Below are positions 44,783 through 51,334 of a DNA stretch of 64,000 nucleotides, piece after piece (positions within the stretch are counted from its first letter, which is position 1; the number at the start of each line of letters is the position of its first letter). The translations under genes were made by a program, and so were the position numbers. This stretch comes from DASWIG01 sp965371445 (GTDB lineage Bacteria; Acidobacteriota; Thermoanaerobaculia; Multivoradales; J023), in assembly GCA_965371445.1 (NCBI GenBank), contig CBDUYN010000003.1:1-64000 (forward strand). Direction: 5' to 3'. Under the pieces are notes generated by a model. That model was given only the letters and a program-made list of their open reading frames with translations. It was not told where the DNA came from and did not search any database.

Positions 44783-45796
44783 TCAGTCGACGGCGAGGAC
44801 GATCTTGCCCCAAACGCCGCCCTGCTCCAGCTGGGCGTAGGCCTCCGCCACCTCGTCGAAGGGCAGGACGCGGTCGACGATCGGACGCAGGCTCCCGTCG
44901 TCGAGCCGTTTGCGGGCGAAGGCGAAGAAGTCGGCGACGAGCCGCGCCTTCTCCTCACGCGAGCGCGCCCGCAGGACCGAGCCGATCAGACGCAGCCGCC
45001 GCCGCAGGACATCGCCCAGGTCGATCTCGCTCCGCGGCCCGGCGAGCACCCCGACCAGGACGAGCCGCCCGCGGGTGCCGAGCGCCTGCAAGCTCCGGGC
45101 GACGCCTTCGCCGCCGGCAAGCTCCATCACTAGGTCGACGCCCCGGCCTCCCGTCGCCTCGCAGACCTTCGCCGGGAGGGTATCGCTGAGCTCGATCAAG
45201 GTCTCAGCGCCCAGCGCGCGCAGTCGCTCGAGCCGTTCGAGGCTGCGTCCGGCGACGAGGACCTGGGCGCCGAGTGAACGCGCCAGCTGGACGGCAAAAG
45301 TCCCCACGCCCGACGCCGCCGCCGTCACCAGCACGCTCTCCCCCGCCGTGAGGCCACCCTCGTGGACGAGGTTCGTCCACGAGGTGAGCGCCACCTCCGG
45401 CAGGGCCGCCGCTTCGTGGAAGCCGAGCCCCTCGGGGATCGGCATCAGCTGTCCGACGGGTACGGCGACCCGCTCGGCCTGGCCGCCGCCGGCGAGAAGC
45501 GCCATGACGCGGTCCCCAACCGCCCAACGTCTTCCCCCCTTGATCCCCCGAGGGGGACAGTCGCCGGCGTCCTCGCCCAGGGCTTCGATCTCGCCGGCAC
45601 ATTCGAGCCCCGGCACCTCGCTTTCGCCGGGCGGCGGCGGATAGAGGCCGCGGAGCTGGAGGAGGTCGGCGCGGTTCAGGGCCGTGGCGCGGATTCGTAC
45701 CAGCACCTCGCCCGCCGCGTGACGCGGGTCCTCCACCTCCACCAGCCGGGGGAACGGTCTTCCTTCCTCGTCTACGGCGCTTGCAACGGCACGCAT
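44783..45796 (-). CDS. NAD(P)H quinone oxidoreductase (zeta-crystallin/PIG3-like)
   Basis: 337 residues, ATG at 45796 behind AAGGAGA. Medium-chain dehydrogenase fold without the structural-zinc cysteines: a GroES-like domain (VLVRIRATALNRADLLQLRG; VPGLECAGEIEALG), then GDRVMALLAGGGQAERVAVP, and a Rossmann domain (SVLVTAAASGVGTFAVQLAR; GRGVDLVMELAGGEGVARSL). This is the PIG3/QorA group. An unusual loop (DCPPRGIKGGRR, about residues 78-90) interrupts the usual G-x(n)-VGDRV stretch and is encoded by a GC-rich palindromic element. Divergent from the sigma-54-type activator gene, 58 bases apart. Confidence 0.88.
   Translation of the reverse strand: MRAVASAVDEEGRPFPRLVEVEDPRHAAGEVLVRIRATALNRADLLQLRGLYPPPPGESEVPGLECAGEIEALGEDAGDCPPRGIKGGRRWAVGDRVMALLAGGGQAERVAVPVGQLMPIPEGLGFHEAAALPEVALTSWTNLVHEGGLTAGESVLVTAAASGVGTFAVQLARSLGAQVLVAGRSLERLERLRALGAETLIELSDTLPAKVCEATGGRGVDLVMELAGGEGVARSLQALGTRGRLVLVGVLAGPRSEIDLGDVLRRRLRLIGSVLRARSREEKARLVADFFAFARKRLDDGSLRPIVDRVLPFDEVAEAYAQLEQGGVWGKIVLAVD
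45531..45558. repeat. GC-rich palindromic element inside the quinone oxidoreductase gene
   Basis: TTCCCCCCTTGATCCCCC then GAGGGGGA: a run that folds into a C5/G5 hairpin and looks like a short palindromic repeat rather than ordinary codons. It keeps the reading frame and adds about ten residues to a surface loop. It resembles REP/BIME-type intergenic elements in composition, but no second copy of exactly this form was found in the window. Confidence 0.5.
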
Positions 45797-45828
45797 CGTC
45801 TCTCCTTATCTCGGTGGGTCGGAGTACT

Positions 45829-45848
45829 CTACACCGATGTAGTATCGG
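45829..45848. promoter_or_regulatory. Overlapping inverted repeats in the divergent promoter region
   Basis: CTACA-ccga-TGTAG (45829-45842) overlaps CCGAT-gtagt-ATCGG (45834-45848). They lie between the divergent quinone oxidoreductase and activator genes, next to TAGAGT (minus) and TAGTAT (plus), both possible -10 hexamers. Likely a shared operator. Confidence 0.4.
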
Positions 45849-45854
45849 AAAGTC

Positions 45855-47360
45855 ATGGCGTTCCCGACGGCAACCCCCCGTACCTCTGCTCCGGCCGACT
45901 TCGCCGAGAAGCGGCGCATCCTCCAGCTCGAGACCCTCTACGATCTGGCGTTGGCGCTGCACGTCGACCGTCCCGAGCAGGAGCTCATGGAAGAGCTCCT
46001 GCTGCGCGTCTGCACGGTGCTCGACCCGGCGGCGGCAATCGCGGTGACCCGCGATTCGCAAGGCGGTGCGCGGGCGCTCGCCAGCGTCGGCTGGCAGGAG
46101 CGGCCGCCCGAGGGCCAGGAGCTCCTCTCCAACCGCCTGTGGCGCGAGCTCCTGGCCCAGGGACAGACGCTCAAGCTGCGCGCCGGCGAGCTTCTGGGAC
46201 GTCCCTACCGGGAGCTCCTGGCGACCCCTCTGGCCTACCGGGAGGTCTACCTCGGCTACCTCGTCGTCCTCGACAAGGAGGTCCGCGGCACCGGCGGATC
46301 GGCCTTCACCGGCGAGGACCGCCGCTTCCTCGACTCCATCGCGGCGCTCGTCGGCGTCACTCTCGACAGCCTGCGCCAGCTCGAGGCCCTCGAAACCCAG
46401 CGCGAACGCCTCGAGGAGGAGAACAAGCTCCTCAAGGGACGCCTCTCCGAGGAGCTCGCCGGCCACCGCGTCGTGGCCTCGTCGCCGCCGATGCGCCGCG
46501 TCCTCGACATGGTGGAGCGCGTCGCCCCGCGCGGCGTCAACATCCTCTTGCGCGGTGAAAGCGGCACTGGCAAGGAGCTCGTCGCGAAGCTCGTCCACTC
46601 GCTCTCCAACCGCCAAGGAGCGCTCATCGCGCTCAACTGTGCCGCGCTCCCCGAGTCGCTTCTCGAAAGCGAGCTTTTTGGGATCGAGCGCGGCGTCGCC
46701 ACCGGCGTCGACGCGCGGCGCGGCAAGTTCGAGCTGGCGAGCGGCGGCACCCTCTTCCTCGACGAGATCGGCGACCTCCAACCCGCCCTCCAGGTCAAGC
46801 TCCTGCGGGCCCTCCAGGAACGCGAGGTCACCCGCGTCGGCTCGGCCACCAGCGTCCCGGTCGACGTTCGCGTCGTCGCCGCCACCCACCGCCACCTCGG
46901 GACCATGATCGGCGAAGGCCTCTTTCGCGAGGACCTCTACTACCGGTTGAAGGGCGTCGAGCTGGAGCTTCCGCCGCTACGCGAACGGCGCCAGGACATC
47001 CCGGCTTTCGTCCGGCTCTTCCTCGAGGAGTTCTGCCGCCGCGAAGGCATCGCCGTTCCACAGGTCGACTCCGAGGCCCAGACGCTTCTCCTCGGCTACG
47101 ACTATCCCGGCAACGTCCGCGAGCTCCAGAACTTGATCGAGGCCGCCGTCGCGCTCGCCGACACCACCCTCGACGCCGAGCTCCTACGTAGCCTCCTGGG
47201 GCAACAACCCGCGGCCTCCGACGCGGACAGCGCCCTCGACCTCGCGACCGTCGAGCAACACCACATCCGGCGCGTCCTCCACCTCGCCAGCGGCAACAAG
47301 AGCGCCGCCGCCCGCATGCTCGGCATCGACCGCCGCACCCTCCAGCGCAAAGGATTCTGA
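45855..47360 (+). CDS. GAF-type sigma-54-dependent transcriptional activator with variant GAFTGA loop
   Basis: 501 residues, ATG at 45855. An N-terminal GAF-like sensor (about 20-180) and a coiled coil (ETQRERLEEENKLLKGRLSE) lead to an AAA+ domain: Walker A GESGTGKELVAK (near 234), Walker B GGTLFLDEIGDLQ, sensor and arginine-finger region LFREDLYYRL and YPGNVRELQNLI. The sigma-54-contacting loop reads GVATGV (near 280) instead of GAFTGA, keeping the central T-G but losing the phenylalanine. The C-terminus is a Fis-type helix-turn-helix (NKSAAARMLGIDRRTLQRKG). Immediately downstream lie two matching inverted repeats and a -24/-12 promoter, so it probably activates the adjacent small-protein/partner-switch genes. 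Confidence 0.9.
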   Translation: MAFPTATPRTSAPADFAEKRRILQLETLYDLALALHVDRPEQELMEELLLRVCTVLDPAAAIAVTRDSQGGARALASVGWQERPPEGQELLSNRLWRELLAQGQTLKLRAGELLGRPYRELLATPLAYREVYLGYLVVLDKEVRGTGGSAFTGEDRRFLDSIAALVGVTLDSLRQLEALETQRERLEEENKLLKGRLSEELAGHRVVASSPPMRRVLDMVERVAPRGVNILLRGESGTGKELVAKLVHSLSNRQGALIALNCAALPESLLESELFGIERGVATGVDARRGKFELASGGTLFLDEIGDLQPALQVKLLRALQEREVTRVGSATSVPVDVRVVAATHRHLGTMIGEGLFREDLYYRLKGVELELPPLRERRQDIPAFVRLFLEEFCRREGIAVPQVDSEAQTLLLGYDYPGNVRELQNLIEAAVALADTTLDAELLRSLLGQQPAASDADSALDLATVEQHHIRRVLHLASGNKSAAARMLGIDRRTLQRKGF

Positions 47361-47362
47361 GC

Positions 47363-47381
47363 CTGTGGCAAATCGCCACAG
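47363..47381 (+). promoter_or_regulatory. Putative activator binding site 1
   Basis: Perfect inverted repeat CTGTGGC-aaatc-GCCACAG, starting 3 bases after the activator stop and about 220 bases upstream of the -24/-12 promoter. It shares the pattern TGYGGC-AAAWB-GCCRCA with site 2 (centres 102 bp apart, about ten helical turns). Typical geometry for an enhancer of a Fis-type activator. Confidence 0.6.
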
Positions 47382-47394
47382 ACTGCGACATTCC

Positions 47395-47406
47395 GTCGCT
47401 AGCGAC
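47395..47406 (+). promoter_or_regulatory. 12-bp perfect palindrome near activator site 1
   Basis: GTCGCTAGCGAC, preceded by TGCGAC-attcc, so TGCGAC-N5-GTCGC forms a weaker third copy of the site pattern centred 20 bp from site 1. It could be an auxiliary site for the activator. Confidence 0.35.
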
Positions 47407-47465
47407 GCCAAACGTCCGGGGCAAAGGGCTTCCCAGCGCTTGATCGAGCGAGGAAGAGAGAGAGT

Positions 47466-47482
47466 TGCGGCAAAATGCCGCA
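47466..47482 (+). promoter_or_regulatory. Putative activator binding site 2
   Basis: Perfect inverted repeat TGCGGC-aaaat-GCCGCA, the partner of 47363-47381, centred about 127 bp upstream of the -12 GC. Same arm length and same AT-rich 5-base centre. Confidence 0.6.
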
Positions 47483-47593
47483 GGTGGCGGGTTGTCCTCC
47501 AGGGCGGGCAGCTCGTCCCAGAAGGAGGACGGAGTAGATAAGTCCTTTGTTTTGTTAGGTTTGGAGAGAATCTGGGGGCTTCCGACCGGAAGT

Positions 47594-47609
47594 TGGCAGC
47601 AACTTTGCT
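47594..47609 (+). promoter_or_regulatory. Sigma-54 (-24/-12) promoter
   Basis: TGGCAGCAACTTTGCT fits the RpoN consensus TGGCAC-N5-TTGCW with one change (C to G), and has the invariant GG and GC at the correct spacing. Predicted start of transcription is about 47620, followed by AGGAGG and the 52-codon gene at 47642. The flanking AT-rich stretch (47535-47570) suits DNA bending between enhancers and promoter. Confidence 0.7.
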
Positions 47610-47641
47610 GAGAAAAGAGTTGAAACTGTGAGGAGGCTCTC

Positions 47642-47800
47642 ATGCTACAATCGGCCCGCAACCGTGTCGTCGCACTTCCCCGGATCCCCACCCAGATCTT
47701 GCTGTCGGCCGGAATCTTGGCTAGTTTTGGGTGGCTGCTGCTCCAGGACAAGATCCATCCGATGGTGATCTACCTTCTGCAGATCTACCTGACGTTCTAG
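47642..47800 (+). CDS. 52-residue membrane micropeptide, sigma-54 controlled
   Basis: ATG at 47642 with a textbook AGGAGG 5 bases upstream; stop TAG at 47798. The product starts with a basic segment (LQSARNRVVALPRIPTQ), then a hydrophobic helix (ILLSAGILASFGWLLL, about 19-34), a QDKIHP turn, and a second hydrophobic stretch (MVIYLLQIYLTF, 41-52) reaching the C-terminus. It should sit in the inner membrane with a positive N-terminus inside. No family was recognised. It is the first gene after the -24/-12 promoter and lies 37 bases before the RsbW-like gene, so it probably belongs to the partner-switch operon. Too short for most gene callers. Function unknown. Confidence 0.65.
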   Translation: MLQSARNRVVALPRIPTQILLSAGILASFGWLLLQDKIHPMVIYLLQIYLTF

Positions 47801-47837
47801 GGCGGCGCGAGAGAACCGGCGACTGGACTCTGAAGCC

Positions 47838-48260
47838 ATGCAGGACGTCACCCTGACTCTACCGATGCTTCCCGACATGGAGCTGACCGCCAGCAAGACG
47901 GCGTGCGCCATGGGGGAGCATATTCAGATGAGCCAGGATAAGATCGACGAAGTCCAGATGGCCGTGGTCGAGGCGACGATCAACGCCTTCGAGCACAGCG
48001 GCGCGCCGGACCGCAAGGTCAGCATCCACTTCCAAGTCTTTGGTGAGGACGGCGACGCCTTGGGGCTGCAGATCACGGTCACTGACACCGGGATCGGAAT
48101 TCCCGACGGGAAGATCCCGATACCGGGGGACGAAGGCAAGCGGGGACCGCTGCCGCAGAAGAGGGGACACGGTCTGCGGATCATCAACGGCCTCATGGAC
48201 AAGGTTGACATTCACTCTGACGCCCACGGAACGACCGTCATCATGAGGAAGATGCGGTGA
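47838..48260 (+). CDS. RsbW/SpoIIAB-like anti-sigma or switch kinase
   Basis: 140 residues, ATG at 47838. HATPase_c fold of the GHKL anti-sigma class: ELTASKTACAMGEHI, N box DEVQMAVVEATINAFEHSG, G1 VTDTGIGIPDG, G2 KRGHGLRIINGLMDKVDI and the terminal GTTVIMRKMR. The N-box region uses EATINAFEHS, close to the EAVxNAIxH motif of RsbW kinases. It should bind and phosphorylate the adjacent STAS protein and hold a sigma factor or other partner. No sigma factor gene is adjacent, so the target is encoded elsewhere or is a different protein. Confidence 0.88.
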   Translation: MQDVTLTLPMLPDMELTASKTACAMGEHIQMSQDKIDEVQMAVVEATINAFEHSGAPDRKVSIHFQVFGEDGDALGLQITVTDTGIGIPDGKIPIPGDEGKRGPLPQKRGHGLRIINGLMDKVDIHSDAHGTTVIMRKMR

Positions 48261-48262
48261 CA

Positions 48263-48289
48263 TCAGGAGCTTCAGGAGCTTCAGGAGCC
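48263..48289 (+). repeat. Triplicated Shine-Dalgarno repeat (9 bp x 3)
   Basis: TCAGGAGCT, TCAGGAGCT and TCAGGAGCC in direct tandem, each with AGGAG. The last AGGAG lies 7 bases before the STAS ATG at 48295. The repeats provide ribosome standby sites or allow copy-number tuning of STAS translation relative to its kinase. Confidence 0.85.
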
Positions 48290-48294
48290 CTTCG

Positions 48295-48648
48295 ATGACT
48301 GAAAGCCTTAAGCTGACCATCGACGAAGAACGCGCGGATCTCGCGGTGATCCGTACCGACGGTTACATCAACAACCAGGGCGGCGAGGAGATCGCGCGGG
48401 TGGCCTACGAGCTTATCGACAAGGGGCACAAGAACCTCCTGCTCGACCTCGCGGGGACCAAGATCGTCAACTCGATCGGGATCTCGATCCTGATCGAGAT
48501 CATCGAGAAGATGCTGGAGATTGAGGGCAAGCTCGCGTTCTGCAGCCTGACGCCGACCATCGAGAAGACCTTCCACATCATGGGCCTGGCGCAGTACGCC
48601 AGCATCTACCCCGACCAGGAGGCCGCCGTCAAGGGGCTCGCTGCGTAA
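48295..48648 (+). CDS. STAS-domain anti-anti-sigma factor (SpoIIAA/RsbV-like)
   Basis: 117 residues, a single STAS domain: IDEERADLAVIRTDGYINNQ; GHKNLLLDLAGTKIVNSIGI; LEIEGKLAFCSLTPTIEKTF; YASIYPDQEAAVKGLAA. The phosphorylatable serine is expected in IVNSIGIS, matching the DSSGL-like loop of the family. In its dephosphorylated form it would sequester the RsbW-like kinase at 47838; the downstream SpoIIE-type phosphatase would restore it. Translation is led by an unusual triple ribosome site. Confidence 0.9.
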   Translation: MTESLKLTIDEERADLAVIRTDGYINNQGGEEIARVAYELIDKGHKNLLLDLAGTKIVNSIGISILIEIIEKMLEIEGKLAFCSLTPTIEKTFHIMGLAQYASIYPDQEAAVKGLAA

Positions 48649-48687
48649 GCGGTGTGCCACCTCGCGGCCGGGGGGAGCCTTTCCGCC

Positions 48688-50274
48688 ATGCCTGCCGAGA
48701 GCCTCAACACGGCCGACCCCCAAGCCTGGCAAAGCCTCTTCTCTCTGAGCCGCAGGGAGGCCGACGACCACGAGTTCTTACGCCGCCAGCTCGACGAGTG
48801 GCGCGCCGCCCACGGCGTGGCAGGCGCGGCTCTCTACTGCGGCGAGAACGGCAGCCTCGCGCTGCGGTTTCGCGTCGGCGACGCCGCGTTTCCCGAGGAG
48901 CTGTCCCAGGAGGACGGGAGCTTTCACCGTCTCGACCTTCCCGAGGCCGTGCTGCTCCACACGCCGGCAAGCAAGCCGCCGGATCCGCAGGACCCCCATC
49001 TCCTGCTGCTGGTGGCCGGGGCGCGGATCAGCCTCCTGAAGCGTCAGATCCAGGAGCAGAGCTTCCAGGCCAAGTTCCGAGGCGTCGAGCTCGAGGCGCT
49101 CTACGACGTGGGGCTGGCTATCGCCTCGACCCTCGACCTGGAAGAGCTTTCCGAAGAGGTCCTCCTGCGCGCCATCTCGCTTCTCGACGCGCGCCGCGGG
49201 GCCCTCTACTTTCTTGAGAACGGCGTCTACGCCTTGAAGCGCTCGATCGGCGACGAGGCGAGCCCGGAGCTCCAGGTCGACGCGGTTGACCTCGAAGGCA
49301 TCGAGTCCGGCGAGGTCCGTGGTCCCAAGGACTGGCTACCCGGCTCGCGCTTCCTCCTCGCGGTGCCGATCGAGATCGACGAGGCGCCGAGGGGTCTCCT
49401 GGTCGTCGCCGACAAGGAGAGCCGGCACGGCGTCGGCCCGTTCCCGGCCACCGACCGGCGGACCCTGTCGCTCTTTGCCAACCAGGCCGCCATCGCATTG
49501 GAGAATGCCAAGCTCCACAAGCTCGCCCTCGACAAGGAGCGCCTGGAGCGCGAGATGGAGCTTGCCGCGGAGATCCAGCAGCAGATCCTGCCCAAGGTGA
49601 TGCCAAAGGTCCCGGGCTTCGAATGCGCGGGCTGGAACCGTCCGGCCCGCCAGGTCGGAGGCGACTATTTCGACCTGCACAACCTGGAGAACGGTCAGCT
49701 GGGGCTGGTGGTGGGCGACGTGACCGGCAAGGGCATGCCGGCGGCGCTTCTCGTCTCGACGCTCCACTCGGCGCTCAGGGTGCTGCTCGACCGCATGGAG
49801 GTGGGTCCGGAGCTCATCGAGCGGTTGAATCGGCACATCTACGAGTCCTCGTCGATGAACAAGTTCATCACCATGCTGCTCGCCACCCTCGACGCCCGCA
49901 ACAACCGGCTGGTCTACTTGAACGCCGGCCACAATCCGGGCCTCCTGCTGCGCAAGACCGGCGAAACCGTCGAGCTCTCGTCGGCGGGCCTCCCTCTGGG
50001 CCTCATGCCGGATGGCAAGTACGGTGCCGCTGACCTCCAGCTCGAGAAAGGGGACCTCGTCTGCATCTACAGCGACGGGATCACTGAGTGCGAGTCGCGC
50101 GAGGAGGAGGAGTTCGGCATCCAGCGCCTGATCGCCATCCTGCAGGAGAACCGCGACCGTCCCCTCGACGACGTCATCGCCACGATCGACCGCGCGACGA
50201 CGGAGTTCGCCCAGGGCCAGGCCCAGGGTGACGACCAGACCGTCGTCCTGCTGCGCCGCTGCACCCACGAGTAG
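48688..50274 (+). CDS. GAF-SpoIIE (PP2C-type) phosphatase, RsbU-like
   Basis: 528 residues from the ATG at 48688; an in-frame GTG at 48652 is possible. An N-terminal region related to GAF sensors, then a GAF domain (about 150-285: LEALYDVGLAIASTLDLEEL; FLLAVPIEIDEAPRGLLVVA), a helical linker (ERLEREMELAAEIQQQILPK) and a SpoIIE phosphatase (about 320-528). The phosphatase has GGDYFDLHNLENGQLGLVVG, DVTGKGMPAALLVSTLHSAL, YLNAGHNPGLLLRKTG, YSDGITECESREEEEFG and GDDQTVVLLRR. Metal-ligand aspartates in GGDYFD, DVTGKG, YSDG and DDQT are intact. It should dephosphorylate the STAS protein when its GAF domains receive a signal, releasing the kinase's partner. Confidence 0.92.
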   Translation: MPAESLNTADPQAWQSLFSLSRREADDHEFLRRQLDEWRAAHGVAGAALYCGENGSLALRFRVGDAAFPEELSQEDGSFHRLDLPEAVLLHTPASKPPDPQDPHLLLLVAGARISLLKRQIQEQSFQAKFRGVELEALYDVGLAIASTLDLEELSEEVLLRAISLLDARRGALYFLENGVYALKRSIGDEASPELQVDAVDLEGIESGEVRGPKDWLPGSRFLLAVPIEIDEAPRGLLVVADKESRHGVGPFPATDRRTLSLFANQAAIALENAKLHKLALDKERLEREMELAAEIQQQILPKVMPKVPGFECAGWNRPARQVGGDYFDLHNLENGQLGLVVGDVTGKGMPAALLVSTLHSALRVLLDRMEVGPELIERLNRHIYESSSMNKFITMLLATLDARNNRLVYLNAGHNPGLLLRKTGETVELSSAGLPLGLMPDGKYGAADLQLEKGDLVCIYSDGITECESREEEEFGIQRLIAILQENRDRPLDDVIATIDRATTEFAQGQAQGDDQTVVLLRRCTHE

Positions 50275-50291
50275 GGCAGGCTCGGCCTGCC
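50275..50291 (+). terminator. Short hairpin after the phosphatase gene
   Basis: GGCAGGC-tcg-GCCTGCC, a perfect 7-bp stem directly after the stop codon, between convergent genes. It lacks a T-tract, so its strength is uncertain. Confidence 0.4.
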
Positions 50292-50310
50292 TCTGGGCGT
50301 CGTCTGGACT

Positions 50311-51126
50311 TCAACGGGGACCCTGTCCCGCCGTCTCGGCCAGCCGGTCGATCTTCTCCTCGAGCGAGGCGATCCTCGCGTTCAGGTCGTCGACTTTCGA
50401 CTCCAGGAAGCGGGTGTTGTCCATCGTCATCTCGTCGAGAAAAACCGCGTTGGCGAGCGAGAATCCGAGCATGCCGCAAACGAGCACGCTGAACATGAAA
50501 AAGACCCGGGTCCCGACCAGCCACGCGGGATGGTCGCCGCTACCTTCCAGAGCCTCGGGATACTCGTACCAGCCCTCGACGGTGAAGATGCGAAACATCG
50601 AGTAGAAGGAAAGCGCCGGGTTGCCGAACTTCTCCGGTGCCTCGTCGTGGAAGACGTAGGTCGCCGTCAAGGCGAGGATGACGTTGGCGAGCAGCAAGGC
50701 GAGAAACACACCGACCGAGGCGCGAAGGGCGCGGCGGATACCGACGACCATATGGTCGGCGTTGGGGATGAAGCGCAGCAGCCGGAAGAGGCGAAAGAGC
50801 CTGCCGGTACGGAAGATCGGCGCCAGGCCGAGACGGTACGGATTGGCGATGAACGGGCTCCAGAGGATCGGTACGCAAAACAGCGTCACCAGGAAGTCGA
50901 ATTTGTTCCAGCCCGAGGCGATGTAGCCACGCCAGCCGAAGTGACGGATCTTCAAGATCACCTCGAAGACGAAGTAGACGACGCAGCCGTAGTCGACCCA
51001 CTCGAAGAGGATCTTTTCCGGTGCGCCTTCCTCGTAGAAGCCAGCCAGCGTCAGGACGGTGGCGTTTAGGAGGACGACCACCATCACCGTCCGCTCGGAG
51101 ATCAGGAAGCGCAAGAGCTTGTCCAT
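50311..51126 (-). CDS. Voltage-gated-type cation channel (bacterial NaV-like)
   Basis: 271 residues, six transmembrane segments. S1-S3 run to about residue 105; S4 carries regularly spaced arginines (FRTGRLFRLFRLLRF). S5, a pore loop and S6 (VFFMFSVLVCGMLGFSLANA) follow. The selectivity filter reads TVEGW (T182-W186) where NaChBac-type channels have TLESW. The C-terminus is a coiled coil (LESKVDDLNARIASLEEKID) as in tetrameric bacterial sodium channels. Predicted voltage-gated Na+ or Ca2+ channel of the inner membrane; the leucine-to-valine and serine-to-glycine changes in the filter may alter selectivity. Convergent with the phosphatase gene. Confidence 0.88.
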   Translation of the reverse strand: MDKLLRFLISERTVMVVVLLNATVLTLAGFYEEGAPEKILFEWVDYGCVVYFVFEVILKIRHFGWRGYIASGWNKFDFLVTLFCVPILWSPFIANPYRLGLAPIFRTGRLFRLFRLLRFIPNADHMVVGIRRALRASVGVFLALLLANVILALTATYVFHDEAPEKFGNPALSFYSMFRIFTVEGWYEYPEALEGSGDHPAWLVGTRVFFMFSVLVCGMLGFSLANAVFLDEMTMDNTRFLESKVDDLNARIASLEEKIDRLAETAGQGPR

Positions 51127-51231
51127 GGCGTAATCTCACCTCGTACATCGTTGCCTGTCGCGGATGCCTACAAGGATCAGAGCGTTCACGATGCGGCTCA
51201 AAACCGTCGTCCTCCGGAGTCTGGTCTTCTC

Positions 51232-51281
51232 TTACCCCCTCCCCCTCTGGGAGCCGGCCGGGACGAGGGTTGGGGTGAGGC
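51232..51281. repeat. Dispersed GC-rich inverted repeat, copy 2
   Basis: Shares the GAGGGTTGGGGTGAGG core with copies 1 and 3, and has a pyrimidine-rich left arm (ACCCCCTCCCCCTC). It lies in the divergent spacer between the channel and the DJ-1-type lipoprotein gene. Confidence 0.6.
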
Positions 51282-51334
51282 GAGTCTACAGGCTCAAGAG
51301 CTGTAGAATCCGCCGAGATCTACGAGGTGACCCA

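Noticed and set aside
47340..47360. Truncation of the activator's helix-turn-helix.
   Set aside because: The protein ends soon after RRTLQRKG, a little shorter than many Fis-type activators, but the recognition helix is complete, so I do not call it broken.
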